A stretch of DNA of 64,000 nucleotides from Methylococcaceae bacterium (GCA_006844705.1 SPJS01000200.1:1-64000); one strand, 5' to 3'. Positions 47,235-58,476 are shown, counted from the first letter of the stretch. Numbers and translations are program-made. Notes: generated from the letters alone by a model not told the origin.

Positions 47235-48248
47235 TTATTTAGCGTTTACCAAAGCAACAGTGGTATCCAGCATTCTGTTGGAGAAGCCCCATTCGTTATC
47301 GTACCAGGACAGGACTTTAACAAAGTTACCATTGATGACTTTGGTCAAAGATTTATCGTAAGTAGATGATGCAGGGTCATGATTAAAATCAGAGGAAACT
47401 AGTGGTTTGGCATTGATGTTTAAAATGCCTTTTAAAGGGCCTTCTGACGCAGTGGTGAGGATTTCATTGATCTCATCAACACTGGTTTCACGGCTTGCTG
47501 TAAAGGAGAGGTCAACAACTGATACATTGATGGTAGGAACGCGGATCGCGAATCCATCCAGTTTGCCAGCCATATCAGGCATTACCAGGCCTACTGCGGC
47601 TGCAGCGCCGGTTTTAGTCGGGATCATGGATTGTGTTGCGGAGCGCGCACGGCGCAGGTCAGAGTGATAAACATCAGTCAGAACCTGGTCGTTTGTGTAT
47701 GCATGAATGGTCGTCATCAAACCTTGTTCAAGACCAACAGTATCTTTCAAGGGTTTAACCAGAGGTGCCAAACAGTTTGTTGTGCAAGATGCGTTGGAGA
47801 TAATGGTGTCAGATGCTTTTAATGTGTCATGGTTAACACCATAAACGATAGTTGCATCGACATCACTGCCACCTGGTGCAGAGATTACAACTTTTTTTGC
47901 GCCGGCATCAATATGAGCCGATGCTTTTGCTTTGCTGGCAAAAAAACCGGTACATTCATGAACAACATCTACGCCCAGTTCAGCCCAAGGCAATTTAGAC
48001 GGATCTCTTTCAGCAAGTACTTTGATTTTGTCACCGTTGATTACGAGATATTCTCCTTCAACACTGACTTCACCTGGAAATTTACCGTGAGCAGTATCAT
48101 ATTGAGTCAGGTGGGCATTGGTTTCTGCGTCGCCCAGGTCATTAATTGCAACGATTTCAATTTCATCGGTACGGCCAGATTCATACAATGCGCGCACAAC
48201 ATTACGTCCGATACGACCATAACCATTAATTGCAACTTTTATTGACAT
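47235..48248 (-). CDS. gap: Glyceraldehyde-3-phosphate dehydrogenase (type I)
   Basis: Oxidises GAP to 1,3-bisphosphoglycerate. [14 protein letters not shown] (NAD loop), the catalytic [13 protein letters not shown] with Cys, HAYTNDQ with active-site His, and a C-terminal [13 protein letters not shown]. 337 residues. An Asp in AINDLGD at the adenosine-binding site points to NAD rather than NADP. Upstream gene of gap-pyk; divergent from the TRAP binding-protein gene. Confidence 0.97.
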   Translation of the reverse strand: MSIKVAINGYGRIGRNVVRALYESGRTDEIEIVAINDLGDAETNAHLTQYDTAHGKFPGEVSVEGEYLVINGDKIKVLAERDPSKLPWAELGVDVVHECTGFFASKAKASAHIDAGAKKVVISAPGGSDVDATIVYGVNHDTLKASDTIISNASCTTNCLAPLVKPLKDTVGLEQGLMTTIHAYTNDQVLTDVYHSDLRRARSATQSMIPTKTGAAAAVGLVMPDMAGKLDGFAIRVPTINVSVVDLSFTASRETSVDEINEILTTASEGPLKGILNINAKPLVSSDFNHDPASSTYDKSLTKVINGNFVKVLSWYDNEWGFSNRMLDTTVALVNAK

Positions 48249-48475
48249 AGATTGTTCTCCATTGGGTGAGGTGTTAAAGTCTTGATTAGAAATTATCTAA
48301 AGACACTAAAATCTCCTAAGTATACCAATTTAAAAGATATTGCGTCCACAAGAGTGCGAGTCTGCCTAAGTGATTACGGTACAGCAACACACTGATTTAT
48401 AAGGTGTTGCAAATTTTGAAATGATGGGTTGCTTAATGGCATACAATATTATTTATTTTTTACGAATCTGGAACA

Positions 48476-49558
48476 ATGAAACGAAGAGACTTTTTGCATA
48501 AATCTGCAACCGGATTAGCGGCTGGAGCCGGGACAATGGCGTTTGTCGCAGACGCTGATGCGAAAACCCAATTCAAATGGAAAATGGTCACCGCATGGCC
48601 CAGAAACTTTCCTGGTTTGGGCAGTAATGCAAATTTATTGGCAAAGATGATCACCGATATGAGCGGGGGGCGGATAAAAGTAAAGGTTTATGGTGCCGGG
48701 GAAATGGTGCCGGCTTTTGAAGTTTTTGATGCAGTATCCAAAGGTACGGCAGAAATGGGGCATGCAGGAGCATATTATTGGAAGGGAAAGTCTGAGGCAG
48801 TCCAGTTTTTTTCCGCAGTGCCTTTTGGTTTAAATGCGCAGGAAATGAATGCATGGCTTTATTACGGTGGTGGGCATGAGCTGTGGAAAGAACTTTATAA
48901 ACCGTTTGGAATTATTCCGGCGCCTACCGGTAACTCTGGTGTACAAATGGCCGGCTGGTTTAACAAGGAAATTAACGCGCTTGACGATTTAAAAGGGTTA
49001 AAAATGCGTATCCCTGGCTTGGGAGGAGAAGTCTTGCGTCGGGCTGGAGGCACCACGGTAAATATGCCCGGGGGAGAGTTATTTACATCTTTGCAGTCAG
49101 GTACGCTGGATGCGACGGAATGGGTGGGTCCTTATAATGACTTGGCATTCGGATTTTATAAGGTAGCGAAATATTATTATTACCCAGGTTGGCATGAGCC
49201 GGGTTCAACTATGGAAGCTTTGATCAATGAAAAAGCGTTTAACCAACTGCCCAAAGATTTACAGCATATTGTCATGACGGCGTGCAAGGCAGCGAATATG
49301 GATATGATTTCAGAATATACCGCGAGGAATAATCAAGCGCTGGATACGTTGGTTAACAAACATAATGTCAAGCTCATGCCTCTGCCAGATCAGGTCATAA
49401 AGACCTTGCGTGAGATTTCTGAAGAGGTTGTCAGTGAAGTGGCGACAAAAAGCGCTGAGGCTGAAAAGATCTATCGATCTGTCTCTACATTTAAACAGCA
49501 GGTGATCCGCTGGAGCAGTATATCGGAGCAAGCATTTTATAAAGCGAGGGGGATCTAA
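48476..49558 (+). CDS. TRAP transporter solute-binding protein (DctP family), orphan
   Basis: Periplasmic binding protein of 360 residues. The N-terminus KRRDFLHKSATGLAAGAG is a twin-arginine signal. The body has WKMVTAWPRNFPGLGSNA, GAGEMVPAFEVFDAVSKGTAEMGH and LKGLKMRIPGLGGEVLRRAGG with the ligand-binding arginine, and SLQSGTLDATEWVGPYND, the pattern of the TakP-like (2-oxoacid) subgroup. No DctQ or DctM membrane partner is in the window, so the permease must be elsewhere or the protein works alone. Ligand is inferred only. Confidence 0.92.
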   Translation: MKRRDFLHKSATGLAAGAGTMAFVADADAKTQFKWKMVTAWPRNFPGLGSNANLLAKMITDMSGGRIKVKVYGAGEMVPAFEVFDAVSKGTAEMGHAGAYYWKGKSEAVQFFSAVPFGLNAQEMNAWLYYGGGHELWKELYKPFGIIPAPTGNSGVQMAGWFNKEINALDDLKGLKMRIPGLGGEVLRRAGGTTVNMPGGELFTSLQSGTLDATEWVGPYNDLAFGFYKVAKYYYYPGWHEPGSTMEALINEKAFNQLPKDLQHIVMTACKAANMDMISEYTARNNQALDTLVNKHNVKLMPLPDQVIKTLREISEEVVSEVATKSAEAEKIYRSVSTFKQQVIRWSSISEQAFYKARGI

Positions 49559-49564
49559 CGGCTG

Positions 49565-49951
49565 TTAACCGCTGAAAACAAGCCGATTATTATTGGCAAT
49601 CGGATGGTCAGAGTATTTAATGCATTCAAACATTAATTTATCGATAATGCGCTCATTTTGTGATTCACAAAACTGTAAGCCGTATTCATTACTGTTGCCA
49701 TAGTGTCTTATTAATCCCAAAACAGTGATAGGAATGGCTGACTGGGGGGTAATAATCATCAAGTTGATGGTTTTTTCGAGGTAATCTAATTTAATGGGTT
49801 TATGTAATTTTATTTTGATGCCGTTATAACTAAGGTCAAGTATTTCGCCATCATCATAAAACAAATCTTCTTGGTTATCAGCAGAAATAGAGATAGTGGT
49901 GTGTAATCCTTGGGGTAAAAATCGTGGGTACTCGCGTTTTTCGGCGGCCAT
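49565..49951 (-). CDS. PilZ-domain protein
   Basis: Probable c-di-GMP effector of 128 residues. From ATG 49951 (MAAEKREYPRF), preceded by an AAGGGA ribosome site, it has the RxxxR motif REYPR and the second PilZ motif DLSYNGIKI (consensus D/NxSxxG). Alternative starts at 49978 (MLTSYLREF) or 50029 add residues without PilZ features. No other domain is seen, so it would act through a partner. Convergent with the TRAP gene and downstream of cyaA on the same strand. Confidence 0.82.
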   Translation of the reverse strand: MAAEKREYPRFLPQGLHTTISISADNQEDLFYDDGEILDLSYNGIKIKLHKPIKLDYLEKTINLMIITPQSAIPITVLGLIRHYGNSNEYGLQFCESQNERIIDKLMFECIKYSDHPIANNNRLVFSG

Positions 49952-50080
49952 AAATTCCCTTAGGTAGCTGGTGAGCATGATGCTCTTTAATGTAGTCTTA
50001 AGATTACTGCATAAGTTAAAGTAATGCAAAGGTTTTTCTTAAATAAGTTTTAAAAATGTAAAGCGTTTTTGGCGGTTTTT

Positions 50081-52903
50081 TTAAATTGAAAGCAGTTGTT
50101 CAATTTTTTGTTTATAACGAAGATAACATACCGTATAAACGTCTTGTTTGTTATCTACGCCCAATAATAGAGGCGGGACGTCTATTTCATTGATATAAAT
50201 AGGATAGTCGTCCTGATTTTTACGATAATTTGAGATATGTTGTTGAACTTGGGCAAATAGGTCGGCATGGTGGGTGGATGAGTATTCTGATTCATTGCAG
50301 AAAATAGTCAGGTTTTCTTTGTTGTCTGAGGGTGTAGCCAAAATGCGGATGCTTAGTTGAGGGTCAGGAGGTATTTTTGTCTGGGCATAGGGATAGCAGG
50401 AAAATAATCCGTTCTGACTTTTTACCAGTTCAAAATAAGTTATAGTGGTGTCTAAACGGATTTGAGCTGTTTTTTGCAGGCCATTAAAAAACGATTCATA
50501 ATTTGAAATTACCTGGTGTGCATTACTGTTGTTGTGAAAATGACTGAACAAGGCATTGGTTTCATCAATGATAAATACCTGGACGCCTTTTTCTGCACTT
50601 GAAAAAAATATATTGATTTGATCCGGTATGGATTGAGAATAGATAAAAGGTACGGGAGATTCTGGCAACACATGGTCACCAAAAATAGTTTTGATGTTGC
50701 CCGCTTGTTTCAGGGATAAAATGTCTAGTAAATTCTTATCGGACTCTATGTGTATATATTCCAGGCGCGTTTCGTTCTTTTCAAACACCACATATGAATT
50801 TTCTGCCGGCAGGATATAGCGTGCTGGACTATTTTGTTGAAAATAAATGATTAAATCTTTAATGATTTGTTCTATTCGGGAAACAATGGTTTTCGCCCGC
50901 ATCGGGGTGAAGCAAAGAGTATGGATCTGAGACGTTGACAACGGTTGCTGTGAATCGTTGAATGTATCTACAAGACAATCTAACAGGCCTTCAAGCCCAC
51001 TGTAACGTTGCGTGATAAGCTCGTCCCAACTGGTCATTGAGACTTTTTCTATACTGGTAATCAAATTGATTTTGTCCAGCCCATAGCTCAAGGGGTCGGA
51101 ACGGTTGCTCATAAGGAGTGTCCCGTCTTCACGTTCTTGAACTGCAGCATCGTTAAAATTGATGAGAAATAGCGATTGGGTTAATGCGTTAGCGTCGAGG
51201 TAGTGATCGAGGGTGTCATTTTGCTGTTGACTGCTGGAAAAAAAACGTGAAAGTTTGTTGAGTAGGACATGCACATCAGATTGAGAAAGGACGCAGTTTT
51301 TTGAAGCTACATTAATTTTAATGTGTGAGGTAAACAAATTATTTGCAACGATCCAGCAGCACAATTCAAGCAAGCTGTTGCACGTTGTAATTGCTGTCCG
51401 CTGATGGTCTCTGCCGTAAGCATCAGGCAAGGAAAGCTGCCATTGGGTGTGATCTTCTGCGGTGTTGATTTCCGAGAGAATCAATTCCAGCTCTTTCTTA
51501 AAGATATTTTTGCGTGTCGTCAGAATTTCAATTTTGCCGGGGCTATGCTCCATAAAGGCATGAAATTTACGGGCGATGAGTTTTAGCTCAACATTATTGC
51601 GTAGATCGTTTTGTGTATAATCTTGTGAAAACCGAACAATAGTCTGCAGAGATAGTTTTAACTGGTTTCGTATGGTTGAATGCGCTTCGCAGGCTTTTTG
51701 AACATTCCAGAATAACTGCTTGTTCAACTCATCAAGCAAATCATCAGGCCATTGCCATTGAGTGGCAATCTGGTGTAATTGTTGTTGACGGATTGAGCGC
51801 ATGTGAGCATCAAGCGCTCTTGGATTGTCACCCATTATTTTCAAATAAAAGCATTGACGGGCTAACAACATTTGCTTTTTGGAAGAGACCAGTTGCAAAT
51901 AGGTTTCCACTTTTTCATAGATCAACAAATAAGGGTCGAGTTTGTCGATATCAATATCACCTTTAAAAACCGAGGCTTTAAGATGAGTACAAAGCCATTG
52001 GGTATGTGGGTATTCGCTGGCATAGCATTCCATCAAAAATAGTTTCAATAGAGATTTGTAGGGAGATGAGAGTGATTTAAGGAGATGCCAAAGCGTGGCG
52101 CTGATAAATTCATCGGCAGGGACATTCTCAAGTCCACCAAAATCGATGATTTCATGGCGTGAAATGAAGCGGTTTTGTAATAGATGGTTTAGATAGGTTG
52201 AATAGTTCTCTTCGTATTCAGGCGGGATAATCCACCAGGCAGGGAATTTTCCAGCAATGTAAATGGCCGTGCGGTAAAACTCTTCCAGAAGCAGGAAATG
52301 CTGGGTTGAGCCACTGCTCTCCACAGACAGAGGGGATTTCATTCCGGATTTGAATTGTTCGCTGTTGATCAAAAAAAAATGGACCTCCAGTCCCAAGCTG
52401 TTTGCCCATTTTTCCAGCTCAATGGCTTTGGCCTGCAGCTCATCTGTTTCGGGTTTGTTCAGCGTTGGACTATGACATAGCCAAATATCCATGTCGCTGG
52501 TTTTGGAGAAGGCAATGCTGCCGACGCTTCCCATCAAAAAAATGCTGTCTATACCGTAATGCAGGCGTGCCTTGCGAGTATATTTAAACGATTTTGAGAA
52601 ATGCTTGGCAGCCTGAATGCTTTCCTTGTTGGGCACATAGTCAGGAATACCAAACGGTGTTTGGGTGGATACAAAACCAGGTAGCAGCGGATTATTCTGA
52701 TGGAAGGCTAAGGGTAAAATATTTAAAAATATGCGTTGTCTTGGTTGTAGAAAACCTTGCACATTCTGCAGGCGAAATTGATTCAGGTTCTTAAAACGCT
52801 GACTGATGGCGTACAAATCCTTGGTGCTGATTTCTTCACCGGGCGCACCAAGTTCAATAGGGCGATATTTTCTTTCCAATGCTTTGGGTCCTGGCGTAAG
52901 CAT
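50081..52903 (-). CDS. cyaA: Class I adenylate cyclase
   Basis: Makes cAMP for CRP-type regulation. The enterobacterial-type catalytic domain is N-terminal, with the nucleotidyltransferase motif FLMGSVGSIAFSKTSDMDIW (residues about 121-140; G-S and DxD) and WWIIPPEYEENY. The C-terminal half is regulatory and more variable. 940 residues (E. coli 848). Class I cyclases are typical of gammaproteobacteria. In some relatives argH and cyaA are neighbours as here. Confidence 0.95.
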   Translation of the reverse strand: MLTPGPKALERKYRPIELGAPGEEISTKDLYAISQRFKNLNQFRLQNVQGFLQPRQRIFLNILPLAFHQNNPLLPGFVSTQTPFGIPDYVPNKESIQAAKHFSKSFKYTRKARLHYGIDSIFLMGSVGSIAFSKTSDMDIWLCHSPTLNKPETDELQAKAIELEKWANSLGLEVHFFLINSEQFKSGMKSPLSVESSGSTQHFLLLEEFYRTAIYIAGKFPAWWIIPPEYEENYSTYLNHLLQNRFISRHEIIDFGGLENVPADEFISATLWHLLKSLSSPYKSLLKLFLMECYASEYPHTQWLCTHLKASVFKGDIDIDKLDPYLLIYEKVETYLQLVSSKKQMLLARQCFYLKIMGDNPRALDAHMRSIRQQQLHQIATQWQWPDDLLDELNKQLFWNVQKACEAHSTIRNQLKLSLQTIVRFSQDYTQNDLRNNVELKLIARKFHAFMEHSPGKIEILTTRKNIFKKELELILSEINTAEDHTQWQLSLPDAYGRDHQRTAITTCNSLLELCCWIVANNLFTSHIKINVASKNCVLSQSDVHVLLNKLSRFFSSSQQQNDTLDHYLDANALTQSLFLINFNDAAVQEREDGTLLMSNRSDPLSYGLDKINLITSIEKVSMTSWDELITQRYSGLEGLLDCLVDTFNDSQQPLSTSQIHTLCFTPMRAKTIVSRIEQIIKDLIIYFQQNSPARYILPAENSYVVFEKNETRLEYIHIESDKNLLDILSLKQAGNIKTIFGDHVLPESPVPFIYSQSIPDQINIFFSSAEKGVQVFIIDETNALFSHFHNNSNAHQVISNYESFFNGLQKTAQIRLDTTITYFELVKSQNGLFSCYPYAQTKIPPDPQLSIRILATPSDNKENLTIFCNESEYSSTHHADLFAQVQQHISNYRKNQDDYPIYINEIDVPPLLLGVDNKQDVYTVCYLRYKQKIEQLLSI

Positions 52904-53060
52904 CTTTGTGTTTGTATGAGTTGAATGTGTTGATTAGAGGGCTATCAACAGTATAGAGAATCTCCATTTTTATTCAGCTAAAGTTGAATTGAAGAATAAA
53001 AACTGCTAATTCCATAGGGTTTTTTTGGCCAAACTTGTGACATGGCAGGCAGAATGTAAT

Positions 53061-53079
53061 AGGGGGAAGAAATCCCCCT
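53061..53079 (-). terminator. Probable argH terminator hairpin
   Basis: AGGGGGA and TCCCCCT form a perfect 7-bp stem around AGAAA. On the minus strand it is followed by ATTACATT, a weak T-run. Element B (53088-53234) now separates it from the argH stop by about 150 bases. Confidence 0.55.
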
Positions 53080-53087
53080 TTACGCCA

Positions 53088-53234
53088 CTAGCAGGTTGTT
53101 GAAAAACGTTATGAGCGCAGTCGAAGCAAGGCAAAATATGATGAAAAGGCGCAGCTTACATAAATAAATGAGCAATTTGAGTCATTTTTTAACACCAAAT
53201 TGGCAACCGCAATCGTTTTTCAACAGACTCCTAG
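53088..53234 (-). mobile_element. CTAG-ended fold-back element B (MITE-like, 147 bp)
   Basis: Ends are CTAGCAGGTTGTTGAAAAACG and, on the other strand, CTAGGAGTCTGTTGAAAAACG: an inverted repeat with three mismatches in 21. There is no coding capacity. CTAG at both edges parallels element A at 5091-5258, though the internal sequence is unrelated. The right CTAG supplies or preserves the TAG stop of argH (53231-53233). Confidence 0.85.
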
Positions 53235-54619
53235 CTTAATTGATTGCGTGCGGTTTGGATGGCATGACGCACCGTGTCTGGTGCGGTAGCACCAATGTGC
53301 TGGCGACTGGCGACCGAGCCCTGGAGTGTCAAAATAGCGAAGACATCTTCTTCAATCAACGCCGTAAATTGTTGCAACTCGGTTAACGAGATATCGGACA
53401 GGTCTCGTTGACTGTCTATTCCTAGTTTTACCGCCTGACCAACCACTTCATGCGCGTCGCGAAAGGCCATACCTTTGCGAACCAGGTAGTCAGCCAGATC
53501 GGTTGCGGTAGCAAACCCTTGTTGGGCGGCTTTTAACATGTTTGCGGGTTTGCTTTTAATGTGGGGCAGCATATCAGCAAAGGCGCGTAAAGAATTGTAG
53601 ACCGTATCAACCGTATCAAATAATGGCTCCTTATCTTCCTGGTTGTCTTTGTTATAGGCCAAAGGTTGGCTTTTCATTAGCATTAACAGTGAAACAAGGT
53701 GTCCTGTTACTCGGCCAGACTTACCTCGAACCAGTTCTGGGACATCCGGGTTTTTCTTTTGCGGCATGATGGATGAACCTGTGCAAAAGGCATCTGGCAT
53801 GTCGATAAAATCAAATTGGGCGCTGGTCCATAAAATCAGTTCTTCAGAAAAGCGGGATAAGTGCAGCATGATCAGGCTGGCTGAGGCGCAAAATTCAATT
53901 GCGAAATCGCGGTCGCTGACAGAATCAAGAGAATTGTTGGAAGGCCTGTCAAAACCCAGTAATTGACTGGTCATGTAACGATCAATAGGGTAGCTGGTGC
54001 CGGCCAGGGCGGCGGCACCCAAAGGCATAATGTTTATACGTTTTAAACAATCCTGCAGGCGCTCTTTATCTCTGCTCAGCATTTCAAACCAGGCCATCAA
54101 GTGGTGACCAAAAGTCACTGGTTGTGCAACCTGTAAATGAGTAAAGCCCGGCATGATGGTGTCCGCTTCGCGTTCAGCGTTATCCAGCAATGCATGTTGA
54201 AGTCTGTCTAGTTGACTTAGAATATTGCCAATTTCCTTGCGCAAATAAAGACGAATATCAGTGGCAACCTGGTCATTACGCGAGCGACCGGTATGCAGTT
54301 TTTTTCCTGCTACACCAATCAACTGGGTTAATCTGGCCTCAATGTTCATATGAACATCTTCCTGTTTAAGGGACCACTCAAATTGGCCGCTTAGGATTTC
54401 CTGTTCAATTTGAGCGAGCCCTTGTTGGATAGAGTGCAATTCCTGTTCAGCCAAAATGCCAATTTTACAAAGCATTTGGGCATGGGCTAATGAGCCTTGT
54501 ATATCTTCTGTTGCCATACGTTGATCAAAATCTGCAGAAGCGGTGAAAATTTCTACGAATTCATCTGTGGCTTCAGCAAATCGGGCGCTGGAGAGTTTTT
54601 CAGTGTTTACGTCAGTCAT
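53231..54619 (-). CDS. argH: Argininosuccinate lyase
   Basis: Last step of arginine synthesis (argininosuccinate to arginine + fumarate). The fumarase-superfamily signature [19 protein letters not shown] holds the catalytic Ser loop; [14 protein letters not shown] and [17 protein letters not shown] are also conserved. 462 residues. The TAG stop lies inside the CTAG border of element B; because CTAG is also the presumed target, the reading frame end is unchanged by the insertion. The 232-bp gap upstream separates it from a divergent chemoreceptor gene. Confidence 0.97.
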   Translation of the reverse strand: MTDVNTEKLSSARFAEATDEFVEIFTASADFDQRMATEDIQGSLAHAQMLCKIGILAEQELHSIQQGLAQIEQEILSGQFEWSLKQEDVHMNIEARLTQLIGVAGKKLHTGRSRNDQVATDIRLYLRKEIGNILSQLDRLQHALLDNAEREADTIMPGFTHLQVAQPVTFGHHLMAWFEMLSRDKERLQDCLKRINIMPLGAAALAGTSYPIDRYMTSQLLGFDRPSNNSLDSVSDRDFAIEFCASASLIMLHLSRFSEELILWTSAQFDFIDMPDAFCTGSSIMPQKKNPDVPELVRGKSGRVTGHLVSLLMLMKSQPLAYNKDNQEDKEPLFDTVDTVYNSLRAFADMLPHIKSKPANMLKAAQQGFATATDLADYLVRKGMAFRDAHEVVGQAVKLGIDSQRDLSDISLTELQQFTALIEEDVFAILTLQGSVASRQHIGATAPDTVRHAIQTARNQLS

Positions 54620-54851
54620 GCAATAGTCAAAAACAGGTCAAACCAGCATTATACATTTCATCTTTAGAATATGAAGAGAGCCAAGATTGGATTTGGAAAA
54701 GATAATTAATTTAAAAGCTAGAATAAAAAGTACTTTGTTTCGTTAAATTGTCGGGGAAGAAATGATTATTCTGCTATCTTTTGTAAAGATTTGAGGGCTT
54801 TTTATTTAATCCATTTTCAAATCCCACTCATTTAATAAAACAGGTATTACA

Positions 54852-56837
54852 GTGAAGCTAGCTCATATTTCCAGGTTGCTGACGTCTGTATTAGTGATGA
54901 CAATCGCCGGATTCATTGGTGTTTCAGGTATGTTCTTAAATCGTTTAAGCGCTGATTTTAAAAGTGTTGATGCGTTTAGTTCTCTAAAAGCCAGGGTGGC
55001 ATTGGAGGTGAATCTGCCGGTCAGCAAGTATTTGGCTACTGGGGATGCGGCTTTATTGAGCCAGGTAGAACATAATATTCAGATATTACTTGAGCACATC
55101 AATAGAGAAGAGCACCTTAAGCAGTCTGAGCAAGAAGTTATTCAGGCATTATTGCAGGACTTCGAAAGAAAAGTCGTTGTGGATCTTCGGGCGGCAGGCA
55201 AGTTGGCTGATCCAATGGTATTAGTCATGAATAACGAGAAGCAGTTAATGGAGGGTGTATCTACGTTGCAACAATATGCTGACCAGTCCACTGTCATTGA
55301 TGACGTGTTCAAACAAAAGTATATGGCCTTGTCTGAGGACTTAAAAGCAGGATTGCAAGTTTTAGCGGTACAAAGAAAAATGTATTTCAGTGAGATGAAT
55401 GCAACCCAAATGCACAATGTTAATGAGCACATTGAGAAATTGATGCAAGTCATTAATCGATTGGAAGAGCTGCCGGCGTTAGAAATATTTGAAACTCAAC
55501 AACAGGATGAATCAGAGCTGGATAGTCTGCTGGGGTGGGCAGATGAAGATGAGGAACAGCTTGAAGATAAAGGGAAGAGGCAGCTTGAAGAATTGGCTCA
55601 ATTAACACGCAGGTATCCAAAAGAGCTGGGCAATGTTGCCAATGTTTTCCAGACGAAACAACGTGCAAAGGAGTTAACGCAGCAAAATCTGGTGTCAATG
55701 AAAGAAAAAATGGAGCAATTCGGTGTAAAAGTCAGCAGGAGTTATAGCGATACGGAAAAGATGCTTTATGTGGCCTTTGCTGTAAGTGTTCTGTTTTTGA
55801 TTTTGGTGAATGTTGTTTTTTCCTTGTTGAATCACAGGTTTTCTTTGATCATAAATAAAATAAGTCACTATTTGAATCAAGTGGCTTTAGGTGACTTAAC
55901 CGCTGGTTTTGAGGAAGACTCAAAGATGAAAGAGGTGAGGGTGCTGAGAAAGTCTGCAAGTCAGTTAAAAGAATATTTTGTAACGCTGGTCAATAAAATT
56001 GATAGTGAAACACAGACATTACATGAGTGTCAGACCAATGTCTTCTACGATACCCAGCAAATGGAAAGCGTAGTGGCTGATCAGCAGCAGTTAAGTGTTA
56101 TTTCGGCAGAGCAAATGAAACAATTATCAAATTCTTTTAAGGATGTCGCAGAAAAGGCTGCTGAGACCAGAAATGCAACTGCGTCGACGCATGCAAATAT
56201 TGAAAATGGCGTCTCTTTGATGAACAGTACCTGTGAGCAGGTTGGAGAGTTATCTTCAGTCATGGATACTACAGCATCATCCCTCCAGGATTTACAACAG
56301 GATGCTAAAGAAATTGAAGGTGTGTTAGGGGTAATTGAAGGGTTTACAGCACAAACTAATTTGCTGGCATTAAACGCTGCTATTGAAGCTGCGCGTGCTG
56401 GAGAGCATGGTAGAGGGTTTGCAGTGGTGGCGGATGAAGTGCGTTCATTAGCAACCCAAATCGCCAATTCCGCAGGTGAAATTCATCAATTGATTGAGAC
56501 GTTTAACCAGGCAACGCGCCAGACGGTTGAGTTAATGCATGCGCAGCAAGATTCAGTGAAGTCGACAACCCAGTCGGTGGAAGAGGTGAATGAGGTGTTT
56601 TCCAGTATTTATGAGGCGATAGCCAACATCAGCGAAAAAAATACGATGATCGCAACTTCTGCAGAGCAGCAATCAGCGGTTGCAATTGATATCAGCAAAG
56701 GGATTATTCAAACAGCAGAATCATCCGATATCACACTGGAAGAGGCGCAAAAAAACAAGGAGAGTGCTAACAGACTGGTTGTAGTGAGTGATAATCTGAA
56801 GCAGCTGGTGCAGCAGTTTTCGCTGGTCAACGGGTAA
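54852..56837 (+). CDS. Methyl-accepting chemotaxis protein
   Basis: Transmembrane chemoreceptor of 661 residues. First helix at about 9-28 ([20 protein letters not shown]), a helical periplasmic region of about 270 residues with an acidic stretch ([12 protein letters not shown]), second helix at about 303-322 ([20 protein letters not shown]), HAMP region, then the signalling domain with the hairpin tip [20 protein letters not shown] and [15 protein letters not shown] start at 54852. No known sensor family is recognised in the periplasmic part. No CheB/CheR pentapeptide at the C-terminus (ends FSLVNG). Confidence 0.93.
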   Translation: MKLAHISRLLTSVLVMTIAGFIGVSGMFLNRLSADFKSVDAFSSLKARVALEVNLPVSKYLATGDAALLSQVEHNIQILLEHINREEHLKQSEQEVIQALLQDFERKVVVDLRAAGKLADPMVLVMNNEKQLMEGVSTLQQYADQSTVIDDVFKQKYMALSEDLKAGLQVLAVQRKMYFSEMNATQMHNVNEHIEKLMQVINRLEELPALEIFETQQQDESELDSLLGWADEDEEQLEDKGKRQLEELAQLTRRYPKELGNVANVFQTKQRAKELTQQNLVSMKEKMEQFGVKVSRSYSDTEKMLYVAFAVSVLFLILVNVVFSLLNHRFSLIINKISHYLNQVALGDLTAGFEEDSKMKEVRVLRKSASQLKEYFVTLVNKIDSETQTLHECQTNVFYDTQQMESVVADQQQLSVISAEQMKQLSNSFKDVAEKAAETRNATASTHANIENGVSLMNSTCEQVGELSSVMDTTASSLQDLQQDAKEIEGVLGVIEGFTAQTNLLALNAAIEAARAGEHGRGFAVVADEVRSLATQIANSAGEIHQLIETFNQATRQTVELMHAQQDSVKSTTQSVEEVNEVFSSIYEAIANISEKNTMIATSAEQQSAVAIDISKGIIQTAESSDITLEEAQKNKESANRLVVVSDNLKQLVQQFSLVNG

Positions 56838-56844
56838 TGCGTCG

Positions 56845-56920
<76 letters not shown>

Positions 56921-56950
56921 TTGGAGATGATTTTATTGTGAGGATTGGCG

Positions 56951-57026
<76 letters not shown>

Positions 57027-57079
57027 GCGTCAAAAGACGGGTATTAAACTAATTTATCGTGATTCAGTCAAGCAAAACA

Positions 57080-57715
57080 TTATGGCTCGGGGTTGGAGGG
57101 CGCGTTGCTTTTGCCGGAGAACAGGCTGCCAAGAAAACGAAAAACCTTCTTGATGCCTGACCATATTTTTGGCAATAACCAGATCATCAGCAAGATGAAT
57201 AACGCTAATGCAATCAGGAAGGCGACAGGGTAGTGCAGGCTGGCCCACACGCCACCCACTACAGCAACGTCTTCCAAAACGGAGGCAGTCCAATTGGTAA
57301 AAGGTTCCGGGGAGGTGTTAATCAATACCCGGCTCCCGGCTTTGGTTGCATGTGACCCGGCCGCCATGCCGCCGCCCATGATGGCGGCAGCCATTTCAAC
57401 GGCAGGGTTCATTTCACCGACTGCACCTGCAGCCAGTAGTGCGCCTGCTGGAATACGCACAAAAGTATGCAGCGTGTCCCACCCGGTATCCACACCGGGA
57501 ATCTTGTCAGCAAAAAATTCAACAACATACATCAGTCCGGCCGCTCCCATCACCGCAGGGTTGGCGACAATATCCAGATCAGGCGGGAGGTCAATATTGC
57601 CGGTATTGGAAAGATAACCGAGGACAAACAGAGTGGCATACAGGTTGATACCGCTGGCCCAGGCAACGCCCATGGTTAAAGCCAGTGTCGTTGTGATTTG
57701 GTCAAATGCGTCCAT
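57080..57715 (-). CDS. DUF4126 membrane protein
   Basis: 211-residue DUF4126 protein of unknown function. Hydrophobic segments at about 9-32 (LALTMGVAWASGINLYATLFVLGYL region), 52-70, 88-120 (glycine/alanine-rich AAAIMGGGMAAGSHATKAGSR) and 155-185 (FLIALALFILLMIWLLP) predict an inner-membrane protein. VDTGWDTLHTFVRIPAGALL is a conserved family stretch. The C-terminus is cytoplasmic-like and polar. Divergent from hslV. Confidence 0.87.
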   Translation of the reverse strand: MDAFDQITTTLALTMGVAWASGINLYATLFVLGYLSNTGNIDLPPDLDIVANPAVMGAAGLMYVVEFFADKIPGVDTGWDTLHTFVRIPAGALLAAGAVGEMNPAVEMAAAIMGGGMAAGSHATKAGSRVLINTSPEPFTNWTASVLEDVAVVGGVWASLHYPVAFLIALALFILLMIWLLPKIWSGIKKVFRFLGSLFSGKSNAPSNPEP

Positions 57716-57852
57716 AATGTGCTCGCAAACATCTTAAATAACGTGATTGGGTCGCCAGGCCATTATGAGACTCGTGACGATATAATCTTAAGCATATCAT
57801 TGTTAGCTGAATAGCTTCTGACTGATTATGTAGGAAAAAATTCTTACAATAC

Positions 57853-57880
57853 CTTTAAATCTTTATTTCTTCCCCCATTG
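57853..57880 (+). promoter_or_regulatory. Sigma-32 heat-shock promoter of hslVU
   Basis: CTTTAAA (57853-57859), 13 bases, then CCCCATTG (57873-57880) fit the sigma-32 consensus CTTGAAA-N13-CCCCATNT closely, 39 bases before the hslV ATG. hslVU is a classic heat-shock operon. Confidence 0.65.
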
Positions 57881-57918
57881 TTAAAGTTACATGTAAAATC
57901 CATAGGTTTTAGAGAAGA

Positions 57919-58476
57919 ATGAGTATCGTGAGTTTTGATGGAACCACTATCTTATCCGTACGCCGCAAGGATAAGGTTGTCATCGGCGGTGACGGTCAGG
58001 TGTCGATGGGTAATACCGTGATGAAAGGTAATGCGCGCAAGGTCAGGCGCTTGTATCACGACAAGGTGATTGCCGGTTTTGCTGGAGCCACTGCAGATGC
58101 GTTTACCCTGTTTGAGCATTTTGAAGGAAAGCTTGAAAAGCACCGTGGCAATTTAACCCGGGCCGCTGTCGAAATGGCAAAAGACTGGCGTACAGACCGT
58201 GCGTTACGCAAGCTGGAAGCCTTGCTGCAAATTGCTGATGCTAAAACCTCGTTAATCATTTCCGGTACCGGTGATGTGATCGAGCCGGAATATGATTTGA
58301 TGGCGATTGGCTCCGGTGGCACCTATGCCCAGTCCGCAGCCAGGGCCTTGCTGGAAAATACCGAATTAAGTGCGCGCGAGATCGTTGAAAAATCGTTGAA
58401 TATTGCGGCTGATATTTGTGTGTTCACCAATCATAATCTCACTATTGAAGAACTGGATGCGGAGCCTCAGGAATAA
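57919..58476 (+). CDS. hslV: ATP-dependent protease subunit HslV
   Basis: Proteasome-related threonine peptidase. MSIVSFDG precedes TTILSVRR, so the catalytic Thr is expected at residue 9 after removal of a short propeptide; E. coli HslV has no such extension beyond Met. [22 protein letters not shown] and [11 protein letters not shown] are conserved. 185 residues. The stop codon touches the hslU start. Confidence 0.96.
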   Translation: MSIVSFDGTTILSVRRKDKVVIGGDGQVSMGNTVMKGNARKVRRLYHDKVIAGFAGATADAFTLFEHFEGKLEKHRGNLTRAAVEMAKDWRTDRALRKLEALLQIADAKTSLIISGTGDVIEPEYDLMAIGSGGTYAQSAARALLENTELSAREIVEKSLNIAADICVFTNHNLTIEELDAEPQE

